Of a DNA stretch of 36,229 nucleotides, positions 22,720 through 31,489 are shown piece after piece; within the stretch, counting starts at the first letter, position 1, and every line of letters starts with the position of its first letter. The position numbers and the translations under genes are program-made. Below the pieces are notes generated by a model. The model made no database searches and had not been told where the DNA came from. It saw only the letters and a program-made list of their open reading frames with translations. The DNA is from Phycisphaerae bacterium. Its GTDB lineage: Bacteria; Planctomycetota; Phycisphaerae; SM23-33. Where the stretch lies: the NCBI GenBank assembly GCA_030628445.1, contig DAOVQV010000001.1:1-36229 (forward strand), given 5' to 3'.

Positions 22720-25700
22720 TCACTCCCGGCCGATATCCGCTCGAACGCGGCCAATCGCTTCGGTTATGCTCTTCTTGAGCGTATCTTCTTCGGGGCGGTC
22801 CGCAACAAGCTCCAAGGCAAGCTGGTACTGATGCAGCGCCTGGCCGTACTGCCTCGTCTGCTCGTAGACCCACCCAAGATGATATCGGTTATCCGGGATG
22901 GGTTGGCCTATCTGCAACGATCTCAGCAATTGTCTCTTGGCCTCGTCGTACTGCCCAAGCTTCGCCAGCGTCCATCCGTAGGTATCAATCACGTTTTGAT
23001 CGCCGGGGCGCAAATCCAAGGCGCGCTTCGCAAGAGGTTCCGCCTTTTGCGGCTCGTCTAATTCATCGACATATATGTATGCCAAGTTGTTTAACGCGGC
23101 CATTTCGTCGGGGCGGATTTCAAGCACCGCCAGATACACCTTCTCGGAGTCCTTCCACTGACGCATCTGGGCGTAGGTGATTCCAAGTTCGGAATTGATG
23201 GTGACCACCGCCTGAGGCTCATCGGTCAGTTCAAGCGCCTTGTGGTAGGCGATGATCGCCGCGGAGTAATTCGGTCTGCGCTTTTGGAGTTCAGCCTTTT
23301 TGCACATGGCGCCCAGCCGGAAATAGATATTCCAATCACCCCTGCGGTCGGCCCAGCGATTGATCTTCTGCGGCGCAAGGGCCAGCCCATAGGCCAGTTC
23401 CGCCTGAGCCAGGACGGGCCCTAGTTGGTTGGGGGTGGCAGTTTGCACGGCAGTTATGAATAGCTGTTCAGCTTCGGTGGATTTTCCCTTCTTCGCCAGA
23501 GCGGCGGCGCGGTGGGCCTTTATCACCGCCGCCCATTCGGGTTCGTCTTCATACCTCCCGGCGATGCGTATCACGTCATCATACTTTCCGGCCTCCAGTA
23601 AGGCCGTCATGTATCCAGTAACAACCGGTCGCGAGCGCGGCGCCATCTCCACGGCCTTGGCGTACGCACTCATTTGCCTGACCAAGTCATTACGCGCGCG
23701 CCACATCTGGGCCTCATGCAACACCAGCATGACGTTATCGGGGAAAAGCCTTCTACCCGACCGAAGTTGCGATTCCATCTGATCCCATTTGCCCTGCTGG
23801 AGGTACAACGAGACCAACTGTTCGCCCGCCCGTTCGTGGCGGGGGTTGTCCCTCAGGATATCGCGATAGACCTGTTCCGCCTGCGTCAACTCGCCAAGGG
23901 TCCGACACACAGCGGCCAAGTCCATTGACAACGCGACGGCATCCGACAGCTGCAGCGACTTCTGCAGATCTTCTTTGGCCCGGGCAAACTCCCCGCGCTC
24001 GACGCGCAGCTTCGTGCGATACCTCAGCGGCAACAGCGAATCCGGGTTCATTTCGATCGCACGGTCAAAGAGGCTTTCCGCCTTCGACAGTTGCCTCTGC
24101 TTCCAGGCGATGATGCCCTTCAGCGTCAGGCCATGTGCGTCGGTTGAGTCAGCGGACAGGATGGCGTCTATCCGCTTCGCCGCCTCGTCGGTCTTACCGG
24201 ATTCTATCAGGTACAGGATCAAGTCTTTCCGGGCGTTTTCGGGGTTAGGGGGATTCAGTTGCAGGTAGGTTTCCATAGCCCCCACCGCTTCGGCCCAACG
24301 TTGCTGCTTCGCCAGGTACTGCGCCTTGGCAAGATACCCATCGGGCAGGTTTGGATCGCTTTCGATGGCCTTGCCAAGAGCCGCCAAGGCCTGTTCGAGG
24401 CTGTAGAACTGCAGGGAAGTGCTCCAGGCGATCCATATCTTGGCCTTATCGGCGGGCGTTTGGGCTTTTGTCAGAAGCTCCGAGAAGATCTTGTCCACCA
24501 GGGAAGATTTTTGGGCTCTGATGTAGTACTCCGCCAGCAACTTTGCGGCCCCGATCTTGTCGGATGCGTTGTCGTAAATGTAGCGATACGTCTTCTCGGC
24601 CTGGCCAAATCGTTCCATTCGCTCGTACAAAACCGCCAGATGGTAACGATTGATCAAATCGTTCGGCTGGCGCTTTGCTATCCTTTCCCGCTTGGGGATT
24701 ATCTTCGCGGCGATGGTCTCGTCAGTGGCGTTCTTCTCCTCGTAATTGAGGTAGCTTTGGCTGACGTAAGGGTTTCGGCGGCTCAAGGGCAACTGATAAG
24801 CCCGGCGAATCCATCTCTCGTGCTCTTGCCATTTGTTCTGTCGCTCTGCCACGCGCGCCAGTCCGATTATGGCAGCGGCGAAGCCGGGGTCTCTTCGTTC
24901 GGCTTCGGCGTAGGATTCTCGGGCCCTCACAAATTGCTCGGTCGCCAGGTAGCACTGACCGATCGCAACCCAGGCTGTCTTAAGCTCAGGCCGCCTCGCC
25001 AAGAGCTCCTGCAGCGCTGCAATTGCCGATTCGTACTCGCCCTTGGCCTGGGCCAGCCGAATTCGCACACCGGCACCTTCCAGACCGTCGACATCGGCCT
25101 CGGCCGCCTTCTCGGCGTATTGCTCCGCCAGCGGCCAGTCCTTCTGACGGGTGGCGTAGGTGAACATCTGCTGAATCAGGACCGGTGAATCCGGATCGAG
25201 CCGTTCGGCTTCTCGCAGGTAAGTCAGCTCTCGCCGGGCATTGCCGACAATCGCGCACGCATTGGCTTTCGTCAGTGCAGCTGACAACAGATCGTCGGCG
25301 AACTTCTTGTCGACCCTCTCCAGAAGCATCTCGAAGCGCTTTTCGGGATCGGTCTCACCCAGCCTCGCCATCTCAAAGTCAATATCTTCGTTTTCCCCAA
25401 GGCGAGCCCTTGCTGCTGCAAGGAGCTTCACCGCCTCGTCCCGTCTGCCGTCGGATGCGTACATCCTGGCCAGCTGCACGACTACCGGGACATTTTCGGG
25501 CGCCTTTTCGTACAGTTCCACCAGAAGTCCTATCGCCTGATCGCGCTGTTCCTCGGCCCACAGCCTCTGCGCCCGGTCCAACAGGACCGCCATAGCTTGA
25601 CGGCCCACCTTTCCTTCCACCAACCCCTCCGGCGCAGCGGCGGAAGCTTCAAGGACGGCTTTGAGCTGAAGGGCCTCGGGATTGTTCGGATCGATCCTCA

Positions 25701-27213
25701 GCGCTTCTTTGATCCAGTTCAAAGCACTCTCATACCGCCGATACTCTATCTCGCGGCGGGCCTTCAGCAGCAGTGCAGGCGGATGCTTTCGCTGAGCGGG
25801 TGTCGCCAGGATCTGATCGACAATCCTGTCACCCTCCCCTGGATTCCCCTGCAGCTCGTAGAGTCGCAACAGCAATGTGGCGGCCTTCGGATCCACCACG
25901 CCGGTCTTGAGGAACGCGTCATGCGCCTGGCGCAGCAGGTCCACCGCCTCAGACAACCTGCCTTCCATGAATGCGATCCGCCCGACGATCTTGTTGCGCT
26001 GCCGGCTGCGCGGGGCGGTCTGTTCCACCTGCTGGAGGCAAGCTCTCACTTCCGTCATCAGCGTCTCGGTATCAACACCTTCCGACTCGACCATGTCCAA
26101 CAGCACGTTGGCCAGGAGGTAGTTCAGCTCCGCCCTAGCTGCTCCAAGGGGGCGCAGCTGCCGTTTGGCTTCCTCATCCTCGCGCCCGGCCAGCTCTTCG
26201 GCTTTCCGTTCGACGGCTGAAAGGCCCTCGCGCAGCACTGAGCTGGCTTCGTCGGGCTGCCTCTGGGAGATGCGGAGCTGCGCCTCCAAGACATAGACCT
26301 TTTCGTCGGTGCTGTCGACCTTCTTGGCCTCTTGAAGGGCTTCGAAGGCTTCGGCGACATTGTCGGCGGCGTAATGGAACTGCGACAACTCGATGTATCC
26401 GGCCGCACTTCCGGGTTCTCTGCGGATCGCCTCATCGATCTGTGCACGGGCGGCGTCCCGCTTTCCAGTACCGCGAAGATATCTGGCGTGAGCGATGCGC
26501 ATGTCGGCGCTGTCGGGGATAGTGGCAATTGCCTCGGCGAAGGTGGCCTCGGCCTCATCTCGCTTGTCCACCCGCAGAAGGAACCCAACCATCGCCCGCC
26601 AGTAGTCGACAACATCACCCTTGAGTTTGACGGCCTCTCGGAGATCCTCCAGCACGCTGTCTATCCATTCCCCTCCCATTGTCTCCGCCAACTCCATCTT
26701 GGCCCGTCCGCGTCTGAAGTACGTGGCATGATCATCCGGAACAAGCTCGAGCAGCTTGTCGGCCTGCTCGATGTACGGACGCCAGCGGCCGGCGCCACTG
26801 GCCTCCGACCACAACAGCTCGCACAAGTACCGTTGCGCCTCGGTGTACTTCGGATCCAGACGCAGCGCCACTTCCAAGGCTCCCCTGCCGCGACCGTACT
26901 GCTGAATCACGTCAGATCGAGTGAGCTCCGGATCTTTAAATGCCCAATCCACGCTGGTGCGAGCCAAGTCGTAGTAGTATTTCGGGGCGAGTTCATGGCC
27001 GGCCTTTTCCGCCTCTCCGGCGGCGGCGCCATAGTACTTCACGGCTTCACGGTAGTTCCCGGCCTGCAGCTCCTCCTCAGCCTTGGCCGCCAAGGCCGTC
27101 GGGTCTTTTGGCAAACGGGCGATAACAGCCGCCAGCACACCAACCGCCAAGATCCCGCCCATAACCGACAATAAAACCACCACACGCTTGTTAAGTTTCT
27201 TCCGCTTAGCCAT
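22720..27213 (-). CDS. Large membrane-anchored TPR protein of the exosortase/EPS operon
   Basis: 1497 aa. Lys/Arg-rich N-terminus, then one transmembrane helix (about 12-32, VVLLSVMGGILAVGVLAAVI), then tetratricopeptide repeats over almost the whole length. Examples are AAKAEEELQAGNYREAVKYY, QLKAVLEASAAAPEG, WVAIGQCYLATEQFVRAR and NLAYIYVDELDEPQKAEPLA. GAGGAT precedes the ATG. It resembles the giant TPR proteins found beside exosortases (PrsT-like), which probably organise export or assembly of polymer and sorted proteins on the periplasmic side. It sits 27 bases after the EpsI-like gene and four bases before the co-polymerase, so it is an integral operon member. No enzymatic motif seen. Confidence 0.85.
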   Translation of the reverse strand: MAKRKKLNKRVVVLLSVMGGILAVGVLAAVIARLPKDPTALAAKAEEELQAGNYREAVKYYGAAAGEAEKAGHELAPKYYYDLARTSVDWAFKDPELTRSDVIQQYGRGRGALEVALRLDPKYTEAQRYLCELLWSEASGAGRWRPYIEQADKLLELVPDDHATYFRRGRAKMELAETMGGEWIDSVLEDLREAVKLKGDVVDYWRAMVGFLLRVDKRDEAEATFAEAIATIPDSADMRIAHARYLRGTGKRDAARAQIDEAIRREPGSAAGYIELSQFHYAADNVAEAFEALQEAKKVDSTDEKVYVLEAQLRISQRQPDEASSVLREGLSAVERKAEELAGREDEEAKRQLRPLGAARAELNYLLANVLLDMVESEGVDTETLMTEVRACLQQVEQTAPRSRQRNKIVGRIAFMEGRLSEAVDLLRQAHDAFLKTGVVDPKAATLLLRLYELQGNPGEGDRIVDQILATPAQRKHPPALLLKARREIEYRRYESALNWIKEALRIDPNNPEALQLKAVLEASAAAPEGLVEGKVGRQAMAVLLDRAQRLWAEEQRDQAIGLLVELYEKAPENVPVVVQLARMYASDGRRDEAVKLLAAARARLGENEDIDFEMARLGETDPEKRFEMLLERVDKKFADDLLSAALTKANACAIVGNARRELTYLREAERLDPDSPVLIQQMFTYATRQKDWPLAEQYAEKAAEADVDGLEGAGVRIRLAQAKGEYESAIAALQELLARRPELKTAWVAIGQCYLATEQFVRARESYAEAERRDPGFAAAIIGLARVAERQNKWQEHERWIRRAYQLPLSRRNPYVSQSYLNYEEKNATDETIAAKIIPKRERIAKRQPNDLINRYHLAVLYERMERFGQAEKTYRYIYDNASDKIGAAKLLAEYYIRAQKSSLVDKIFSELLTKAQTPADKAKIWIAWSTSLQFYSLEQALAALGKAIESDPNLPDGYLAKAQYLAKQQRWAEAVGAMETYLQLNPPNPENARKDLILYLIESGKTDEAAKRIDAILSADSTDAHGLTLKGIIAWKQRQLSKAESLFDRAIEMNPDSLLPLRYRTKLRVERGEFARAKEDLQKSLQLSDAVALSMDLAAVCRTLGELTQAEQVYRDILRDNPRHERAGEQLVSLYLQQGKWDQMESQLRSGRRLFPDNVMLVLHEAQMWRARNDLVRQMSAYAKAVEMAPRSRPVVTGYMTALLEAGKYDDVIRIAGRYEDEPEWAAVIKAHRAAALAKKGKSTEAEQLFITAVQTATPNQLGPVLAQAELAYGLALAPQKINRWADRRGDWNIYFRLGAMCKKAELQKRRPNYSAAIIAYHKALELTDEPQAVVTINSELGITYAQMRQWKDSEKVYLAVLEIRPDEMAALNNLAYIYVDELDEPQKAEPLAKRALDLRPGDQNVIDTYGWTLAKLGQYDEAKRQLLRSLQIGQPIPDNRYHLGWVYEQTRQYGQALHQYQLALELVADRPEEDTLKKSITEAIGRVRADIGRE

Positions 27214-27240
27214 TTGTATCCTCAGGTTTTCACTAGTTCT

Positions 27241-28131
27241 TTAATCCGGCGCCCCAGGGCCTTCGGCGTCCAGTCTTTCAATTTCACTGTGGGTCGGCAG
27301 AACCCGCAGGACGGCTGGGAGGAAGACATTCATAAACTTCTCGGCCTCTAAATCGGCCTCGGCGGCGCTTCCGATCCCACCGGACCCGGAAGGAGCAAAC
27401 GGGGCGAACTGAATCTTCGCAAAAAAGCAATGACGGACCCACGGATACGACAAGGCCAGACGGACGCGCTCCCACCGCGTCTCGGGCACACCATTCAAGC
27501 TGAAGGTATAGTATTCCGCCCCGCCTTCGGCAGCAAGCCCGCCAACGCTTCTCCTGCGGAAATGGACCCGTCGGAATTTGACCGCATCGTCCCAGCCCGC
27601 CCGGGCAGCGGGAATGTTGAACGAGATATTCTTCCTGTCCAGCACCTCCACGCCGCCAGCGGTCAGACACCGCTCCGGGACGTGCGGAACGTTGTCACGC
27701 ATCCCAGTGTAGTAATAGACCTCAAGCCGCCAGTACCGATACGGGCTGTTCCGGTCGGACATCCGCGTATCTTCATAGACGCGGTTGACGTACCAGTTGC
27801 TGCGTCGAAGCGGATATCGATCCTTATCGTAACTGCTACCCAGGCCCAACGCCCGCATCATGTCCTCGTCGAAGATTATCTCCCCACCATCGATAAGCTT
27901 GAAGGGCCCGAGGCGTTGGGGAAACGTCAAGAGCCTGAAGTCGCGCGAGACGCCAGTACCCTCGGGCCAAGGGACGGGCTGCCTGTCGGCCCGCTGAAAG
28001 GCGTGAATCCCAGCGGCCACGCATAGGAGGAGAGCTGCGGCAATCAGAAAATGCGCGTTCGCCTCGCACCACCCCCCCACGCCGCGGCGGCGGATGCGCT
28101 TCTCAGTACTGTCCTTGCTTTGTCCCGTCAT
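27241..28131 (-). CDS. Exosortase-associated EpsI-family protein (DUF3485)
   Basis: 296 aa with one N-terminal helix (about 27-46, HFLIAAALLLCVAAGIHAF), the rest periplasmic. The family signature H-V-P-E-R-C is present (HVPERCLTAGG, about 151-161), preceded by YWRLEVYYYTGMRDN. In many systems this domain is fused to the C-terminus of the exosortase; here it is a separate gene overlapping it by four bases (ATGA, 28128-28131). It is required with the exosortase for polymer/protein sorting, but its biochemical role is not established. Confidence 0.88.
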   Translation of the reverse strand: MTGQSKDSTEKRIRRRGVGGWCEANAHFLIAAALLLCVAAGIHAFQRADRQPVPWPEGTGVSRDFRLLTFPQRLGPFKLIDGGEIIFDEDMMRALGLGSSYDKDRYPLRRSNWYVNRVYEDTRMSDRNSPYRYWRLEVYYYTGMRDNVPHVPERCLTAGGVEVLDRKNISFNIPAARAGWDDAVKFRRVHFRRRSVGGLAAEGGAEYYTFSLNGVPETRWERVRLALSYPWVRHCFFAKIQFAPFAPSGSGGIGSAAEADLEAEKFMNVFLPAVLRVLPTHSEIERLDAEGPGAPD

Positions 28132-29153
28132 GTCGAAGACCCCTCCGCCGGCGCGTCGGGCCCCGGCGAGCCTTCCTCGTCCACCTCGCTGTACAGACTA
28201 TTCAGAATCCACCCAACCACCCAGAGCATCAGAAAGGCCGGAACCAACATCAACATGCCCGTAAACTCGTGCATGAAATCCTGCCCAAGCTCCGGTAAGT
28301 CCAGGTAGTACATCGAGCACGTAATCGTGACCCGAATCACGTTGCAGGCAATCGCCACGGGCACGCCCATTACCACCACGATTATTCTTTGCCAGATCGG
28401 CCTTTCAGCAAGATAGGCCATCGCCACGCTGAGGGCCAAAAACGCCATCAACAGTCGCACGCCGCTGCAGGCTTCTTCAACCATCAGCGGATACCACTGA
28501 CCGCTTGCGCTGCGGAGCGTCAGCTTGGACGCCTCCACTTCAATACTTACCCCGAAAAGCTGGATGATGTTCGCCGAGAATTTGGCGGCAAGGTTCTGCA
28601 GCGGCAGCGCGATGCGCCCGTAATATATCCCGGGGACCGGCATGGCGAACACCAGAAACAAAATAGGCAGCCACGTCAGGCGCAAGATCCCCCAACCACC
28701 CAGATACAGCACCAGTCCCATCGCCAGCAGGACCATGGTCACCTGGGAAGACCAGGGATTTCGAATCCAATAGGACAGCACCTGCCCGACGCCGGCAGCG
28801 ACGATCACCGCCAAGCCCCAAGGGCTGCTGCGGCGCCTCGCCAGAAGCAGCTCGGAGCGTCGGACGTATAAAAGATAAAGGCTGAACAAGGGAATAATGA
28901 ACCCGTGCGACCAGTTCGGATCGTCCAGCCACCCGCGCACAAGGATCGGAAACTGGCGGTAGTTCATCGCCACTACGACCCCGGCGAGTATGGCGATCTT
29001 GGCGACGGTGGTGATCGGGAGGCTTTGGCGAAGGGAGATCGCCTCCGGTTGGGCCACCATATCGGCCAAAGAGCCCGCAGCCTGTCCAGCCGCGGGCGCC
29101 TGCTTTTGAGGACTGTCCGTCATCTTACAAACAAGCATCCCACCCCGGCCCAT
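28128..29153 (-). CDS. Exosortase (PEP-CTERM sorting transpeptidase-like membrane protease)
   Basis: A polytopic inner-membrane protein of 341 aa with about eight hydrophobic helices. The invariant catalytic residues are all present: C229 in VEEACSGVRLLMAF, R274 in CNVIRVTITC and H295 in DFMHEFTGM. Exosortases cut PEP-CTERM tails after Sec export; the PEP-CTERM protein at the left edge fits as a substrate. The start overlaps the Wza-like stop by one base (TAATG at 29155-29151); Met11 (MTDSPQKQ) is an alternative start. The subtype (XrtA-U) cannot be fixed without models. Together with Wza, EpsI-like, TPR and co-polymerase genes this is a typical exosortase/EPS locus. Confidence 0.92.
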   Translation of the reverse strand: MGRGGMLVCKMTDSPQKQAPAAGQAAGSLADMVAQPEAISLRQSLPITTVAKIAILAGVVVAMNYRQFPILVRGWLDDPNWSHGFIIPLFSLYLLYVRRSELLLARRRSSPWGLAVIVAAGVGQVLSYWIRNPWSSQVTMVLLAMGLVLYLGGWGILRLTWLPILFLVFAMPVPGIYYGRIALPLQNLAAKFSANIIQLFGVSIEVEASKLTLRSASGQWYPLMVEEACSGVRLLMAFLALSVAMAYLAERPIWQRIIVVVMGVPVAIACNVIRVTITCSMYYLDLPELGQDFMHEFTGMLMLVPAFLMLWVVGWILNSLYSEVDEEGSPGPDAPAEGSST

Positions 29154-31045
29154 TATAGCCGGGTAAAACGGTTGGACCTAGGCGTACCATAAAGCAGCGG
29201 CTCGGAGAAGTTCCGGTCGTAGATGAACCCGAACCCGTACGTCATCCTGAACGCGTTTCGCACCACCGCGTAGAAGATCGACCGCACGTCCGTGCCCACG
29301 CAGATCATGTCATCTGGTTTGAGGAATATATCGGGTTCCTCGCCCCGGAACATGGCTTCGATGTTAAGTGGGATCGTCTGCTCCTGGTAATGGCCCACGC
29401 GCCGGATGAGGATAGCATTCTCCGGCCAGGCGAGCAGATTCATGTTCCCGGCCGACGTGACCGCCTGCTTGACCGTGACCCTGCGCCCGCTAAGCCTAAA
29501 GACCCCGGGATGTGACACTTCTCCCATGACGTAGTACTCACCGACATCCAGCCACGGCACCTGGATTATGTCGTTATCGCGAATCACGATGTTCATTCTG
29601 GGATCGCCCATGTTCAACTGGCGCAGGTTGATGGCGATGATCCTCGCCAACCCGGTCTTGTCCATCGCCAGCCACCCGAACGGATCGTCCGCCTCCAGTG
29701 GCGCCGGTGCCGGCGGGGGTCCAGCGACCGGAGGCTCAGGTGCAACCGGCTCGGCGGGAGCAGTCTCAATAGCAGGCCTGGTCGGGACAACCGGCCGAGT
29801 CACCGGCTCGGTCGCCGCTGTTGGGGCGACGGGGGCTCTAATCCACCGCCCGTTGGTGTAGGTCCACTCGTAATCCGGAGCTTCGCCGTCTTCATCGCCC
29901 AGGCGGGCAGGACGTGGCGACGACCCACCGATAAGCTCGGCCATCTCGCTGAAGCAAAACAGCTCAGACAAGGGCGGAGGTTCGGTGTGAACCGGTTTGC
30001 TTACGCGTCCCGGGGACGGGACGAGCTGCTCCAGTTCCTGGATCGCCTCGTCGCGGGTTTGCGGTTGGGGCTTGGGCTCCTGCGGCTCGGGTGCGGGGAC
30101 GGCCTGTTTTGTTTCCGGCTCGGTTGGCTCGGGCGAGGAGGGGGCAGTCGGTTCGGCCTGAGGAACACTCGGCTCGGGCGCCGGGGCAAACAGTTCGTCC
30201 GGGGCCAGTGGAGTCATTGTCGGTTCGGGCGCGGGGGCAAACAGTTCGTCCGGGACCAGTGGAGTCGTTGTCGGCTCGGGCGCGCCCGGCAGTTCGGGTA
30301 GTTGGGGCAGTTGGGGTAGCTCGCCTGGTTCGAGCTCTATCTCGGGCGGTCGGGCGCCGGCGCGTCGAGCCCGCTCGGGGCGAATGATGTAGATATAACG
30401 AATATTCTGCTGCACCACGTCGCCCGCCAGTGCCAGCGCCTCCATCAGCCGCATGTCCGGGCGAATTATATTGTACGTGTTGGGTCTGTCCACCGCGCCG
30501 CGGATGGAGAATGTGCTCTGCCGCCGCGCGATAACCATGACCGAAACGGTCGGATCCAGCAGGATTTCCGGACTGTAAGAATCTTTGATCACCTGGATCA
30601 ACTTATCCTTGGTCCGGTCGGCGGCCTTTATCCTCTGCGGGACCAGGGGCAGATCGATGTACCCACTTTCGGTTACCTGACGCTGAACGGGCGTCTCAAG
30701 GCCTTCCTGGAAAAGATCGAGTATGCGCACCTCGAGGATATCCGAAGGTCCGATCACGTAGTCCTCGTCGGAGTACTCCAGGTCCTCCATTTGGGGGAAG
30801 GTCGCGTTCGGGACCAACTCGTCGACCTGGTCGACAACTCCTATGCTGGGTAAGATCGGGTTGATAGGCATCCCGTCGCCGGCGGGCTGCCTGACTACCT
30901 TCTCAGGTCCGAGCAGCCTGGTGCGGTCCGTCTTGAAGAAGTCTTGAGCCATCTGGCCAACCTGGGCGCATCCGCCCAGGCAGAGCGACACGGCCAGGAT
31001 CCAGATTGCTACAGGGTTATGTGCAGCGTTTGGTCCTATCACCAC
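29153..31045 (-). CDS. Wza-like polysaccharide export lipoprotein with long Pro/Glu-rich insert
   Basis: An outer-membrane polysaccharide exporter. The start is GTG 31045 (GGGAAGA a few bases upstream). The signal peptide ends in a lipobox, LCLGGC (Cys25-26 region). The poly_export domain (about 95-190) contains YVIGPSDILEVRILDLF and DPTVSVMVIARRQSTFSIRG. An SLBB domain follows (PNTYNIIRPDMRLMEALALAG to RYIYIIRPE), whose last strands are separated from it by ~200 residues of Pro/Glu/Ala-rich sequence (about 225-440). The fold resumes at NMGDPRMNIVIRDNDIIQVP, and a second SLBB domain begins YYVMGEVSHPGVFRLSG. It is the first gene of the operon and expected to pair with the co-polymerase at 20460-22715. 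Confidence 0.9.
   Translation of the reverse strand: MVIGPNAAHNPVAIWILAVSLCLGGCAQVGQMAQDFFKTDRTRLLGPEKVVRQPAGDGMPINPILPSIGVVDQVDELVPNATFPQMEDLEYSDEDYVIGPSDILEVRILDLFQEGLETPVQRQVTESGYIDLPLVPQRIKAADRTKDKLIQVIKDSYSPEILLDPTVSVMVIARRQSTFSIRGAVDRPNTYNIIRPDMRLMEALALAGDVVQQNIRYIYIIRPERARRAGARPPEIELEPGELPQLPQLPELPGAPEPTTTPLVPDELFAPAPEPTMTPLAPDELFAPAPEPSVPQAEPTAPSSPEPTEPETKQAVPAPEPQEPKPQPQTRDEAIQELEQLVPSPGRVSKPVHTEPPPLSELFCFSEMAELIGGSSPRPARLGDEDGEAPDYEWTYTNGRWIRAPVAPTAATEPVTRPVVPTRPAIETAPAEPVAPEPPVAGPPPAPAPLEADDPFGWLAMDKTGLARIIAINLRQLNMGDPRMNIVIRDNDIIQVPWLDVGEYYVMGEVSHPGVFRLSGRRVTVKQAVTSAGNMNLLAWPENAILIRRVGHYQEQTIPLNIEAMFRGEEPDIFLKPDDMICVGTDVRSIFYAVVRNAFRMTYGFGFIYDRNFSEPLLYGTPRSNRFTRL
30181..30282 (-). 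repeat. Two tandem 51-bp copies inside the Wza-like gene
   Basis: Two adjacent 51-bp units (period checked at 30181 and 30232) encode near-identical 17-residue peptides, PEPTTTPLVPDELFAPA and PEPTMTPLAPDELFAPA, within the Pro-rich insert. They look like a recent in-frame duplication in a flexible linker. Confidence 0.8.
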
Positions 31046-31303
31046 AGATCTTCCCTACACTGATATCCCAATACGATTCGGAACTGCGCGTCCGGCGTGG
31101 CGGCGGTTAGGGTCTTCCCAAGACGTCAGTAGACGGAAGGTACCCAAACGCAGAGGCGCATTTGCCACAGACGACCATCCATGTCGCTTAAGAGGGTGCA
31201 TTCCTTTTGGCACTTTCACAACTCCTCCGACCTGCGCTGCGAAAAGGGGACGGGCGCAGGCGAAGGACATCTTTGAAGGATTATCGGCCATCCATTCCTC
31301 CAT
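31046..31303 (-). promoter_or_regulatory. Structured 5' leader of the exosortase/EPS operon, possibly with a small ORF
   Basis: The 444-base gap (31046-31489) between secDF and the Wza-like gene contains no recognisable gene. On the minus strand it can form an eight-pair hairpin CAAATGCG-CCTC-TGCGTTTG (31164-31145) that needs G-U pairs in this orientation only. Next comes an arm pairing CTTCC with GGAAG and GGGT with ACCC around a GTC-TACT-GAC cap. TGCCA/TGGCA could close an upstream domain around CGAC-GTCG. A small frame (ATG at 31291 after GGAGGA, stop at 31055) of ~78 codons ends just before the exporter; its peptide is unfamiliar. No convincing promoter hexamers were found (a TATAAA lies near 31310). 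The part nearest secDF (31304-31489) shows nothing clear. Confidence 0.35.
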
Positions 31304-31489
31304 CTTTATAGAATGTAAGGGCTTGGCGACGTTGTCCCGTCGGCGGGGCCCTCCGGTTTTCTGGTCCCGGCCAGCGGCAGTTTATACGTCGCGACCCACC
31401 CGAAAGGTTCGCCGAACAGAGAAATTATCGACTTGCGGATTCGGCCCACAGGGGCGGGCGGGTGGTTCGTCAAACGCCCCGGGTACTGA

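Noticed and set aside
31046..31303. GEMM-I c-di-GMP riboswitch or sigma-54 promoter before the EPS operon
   Set aside because: The GEMM core sequence and receptor/tetraloop pattern are not present; no GG-N10-GC element at proper spacing was found on the minus strand.
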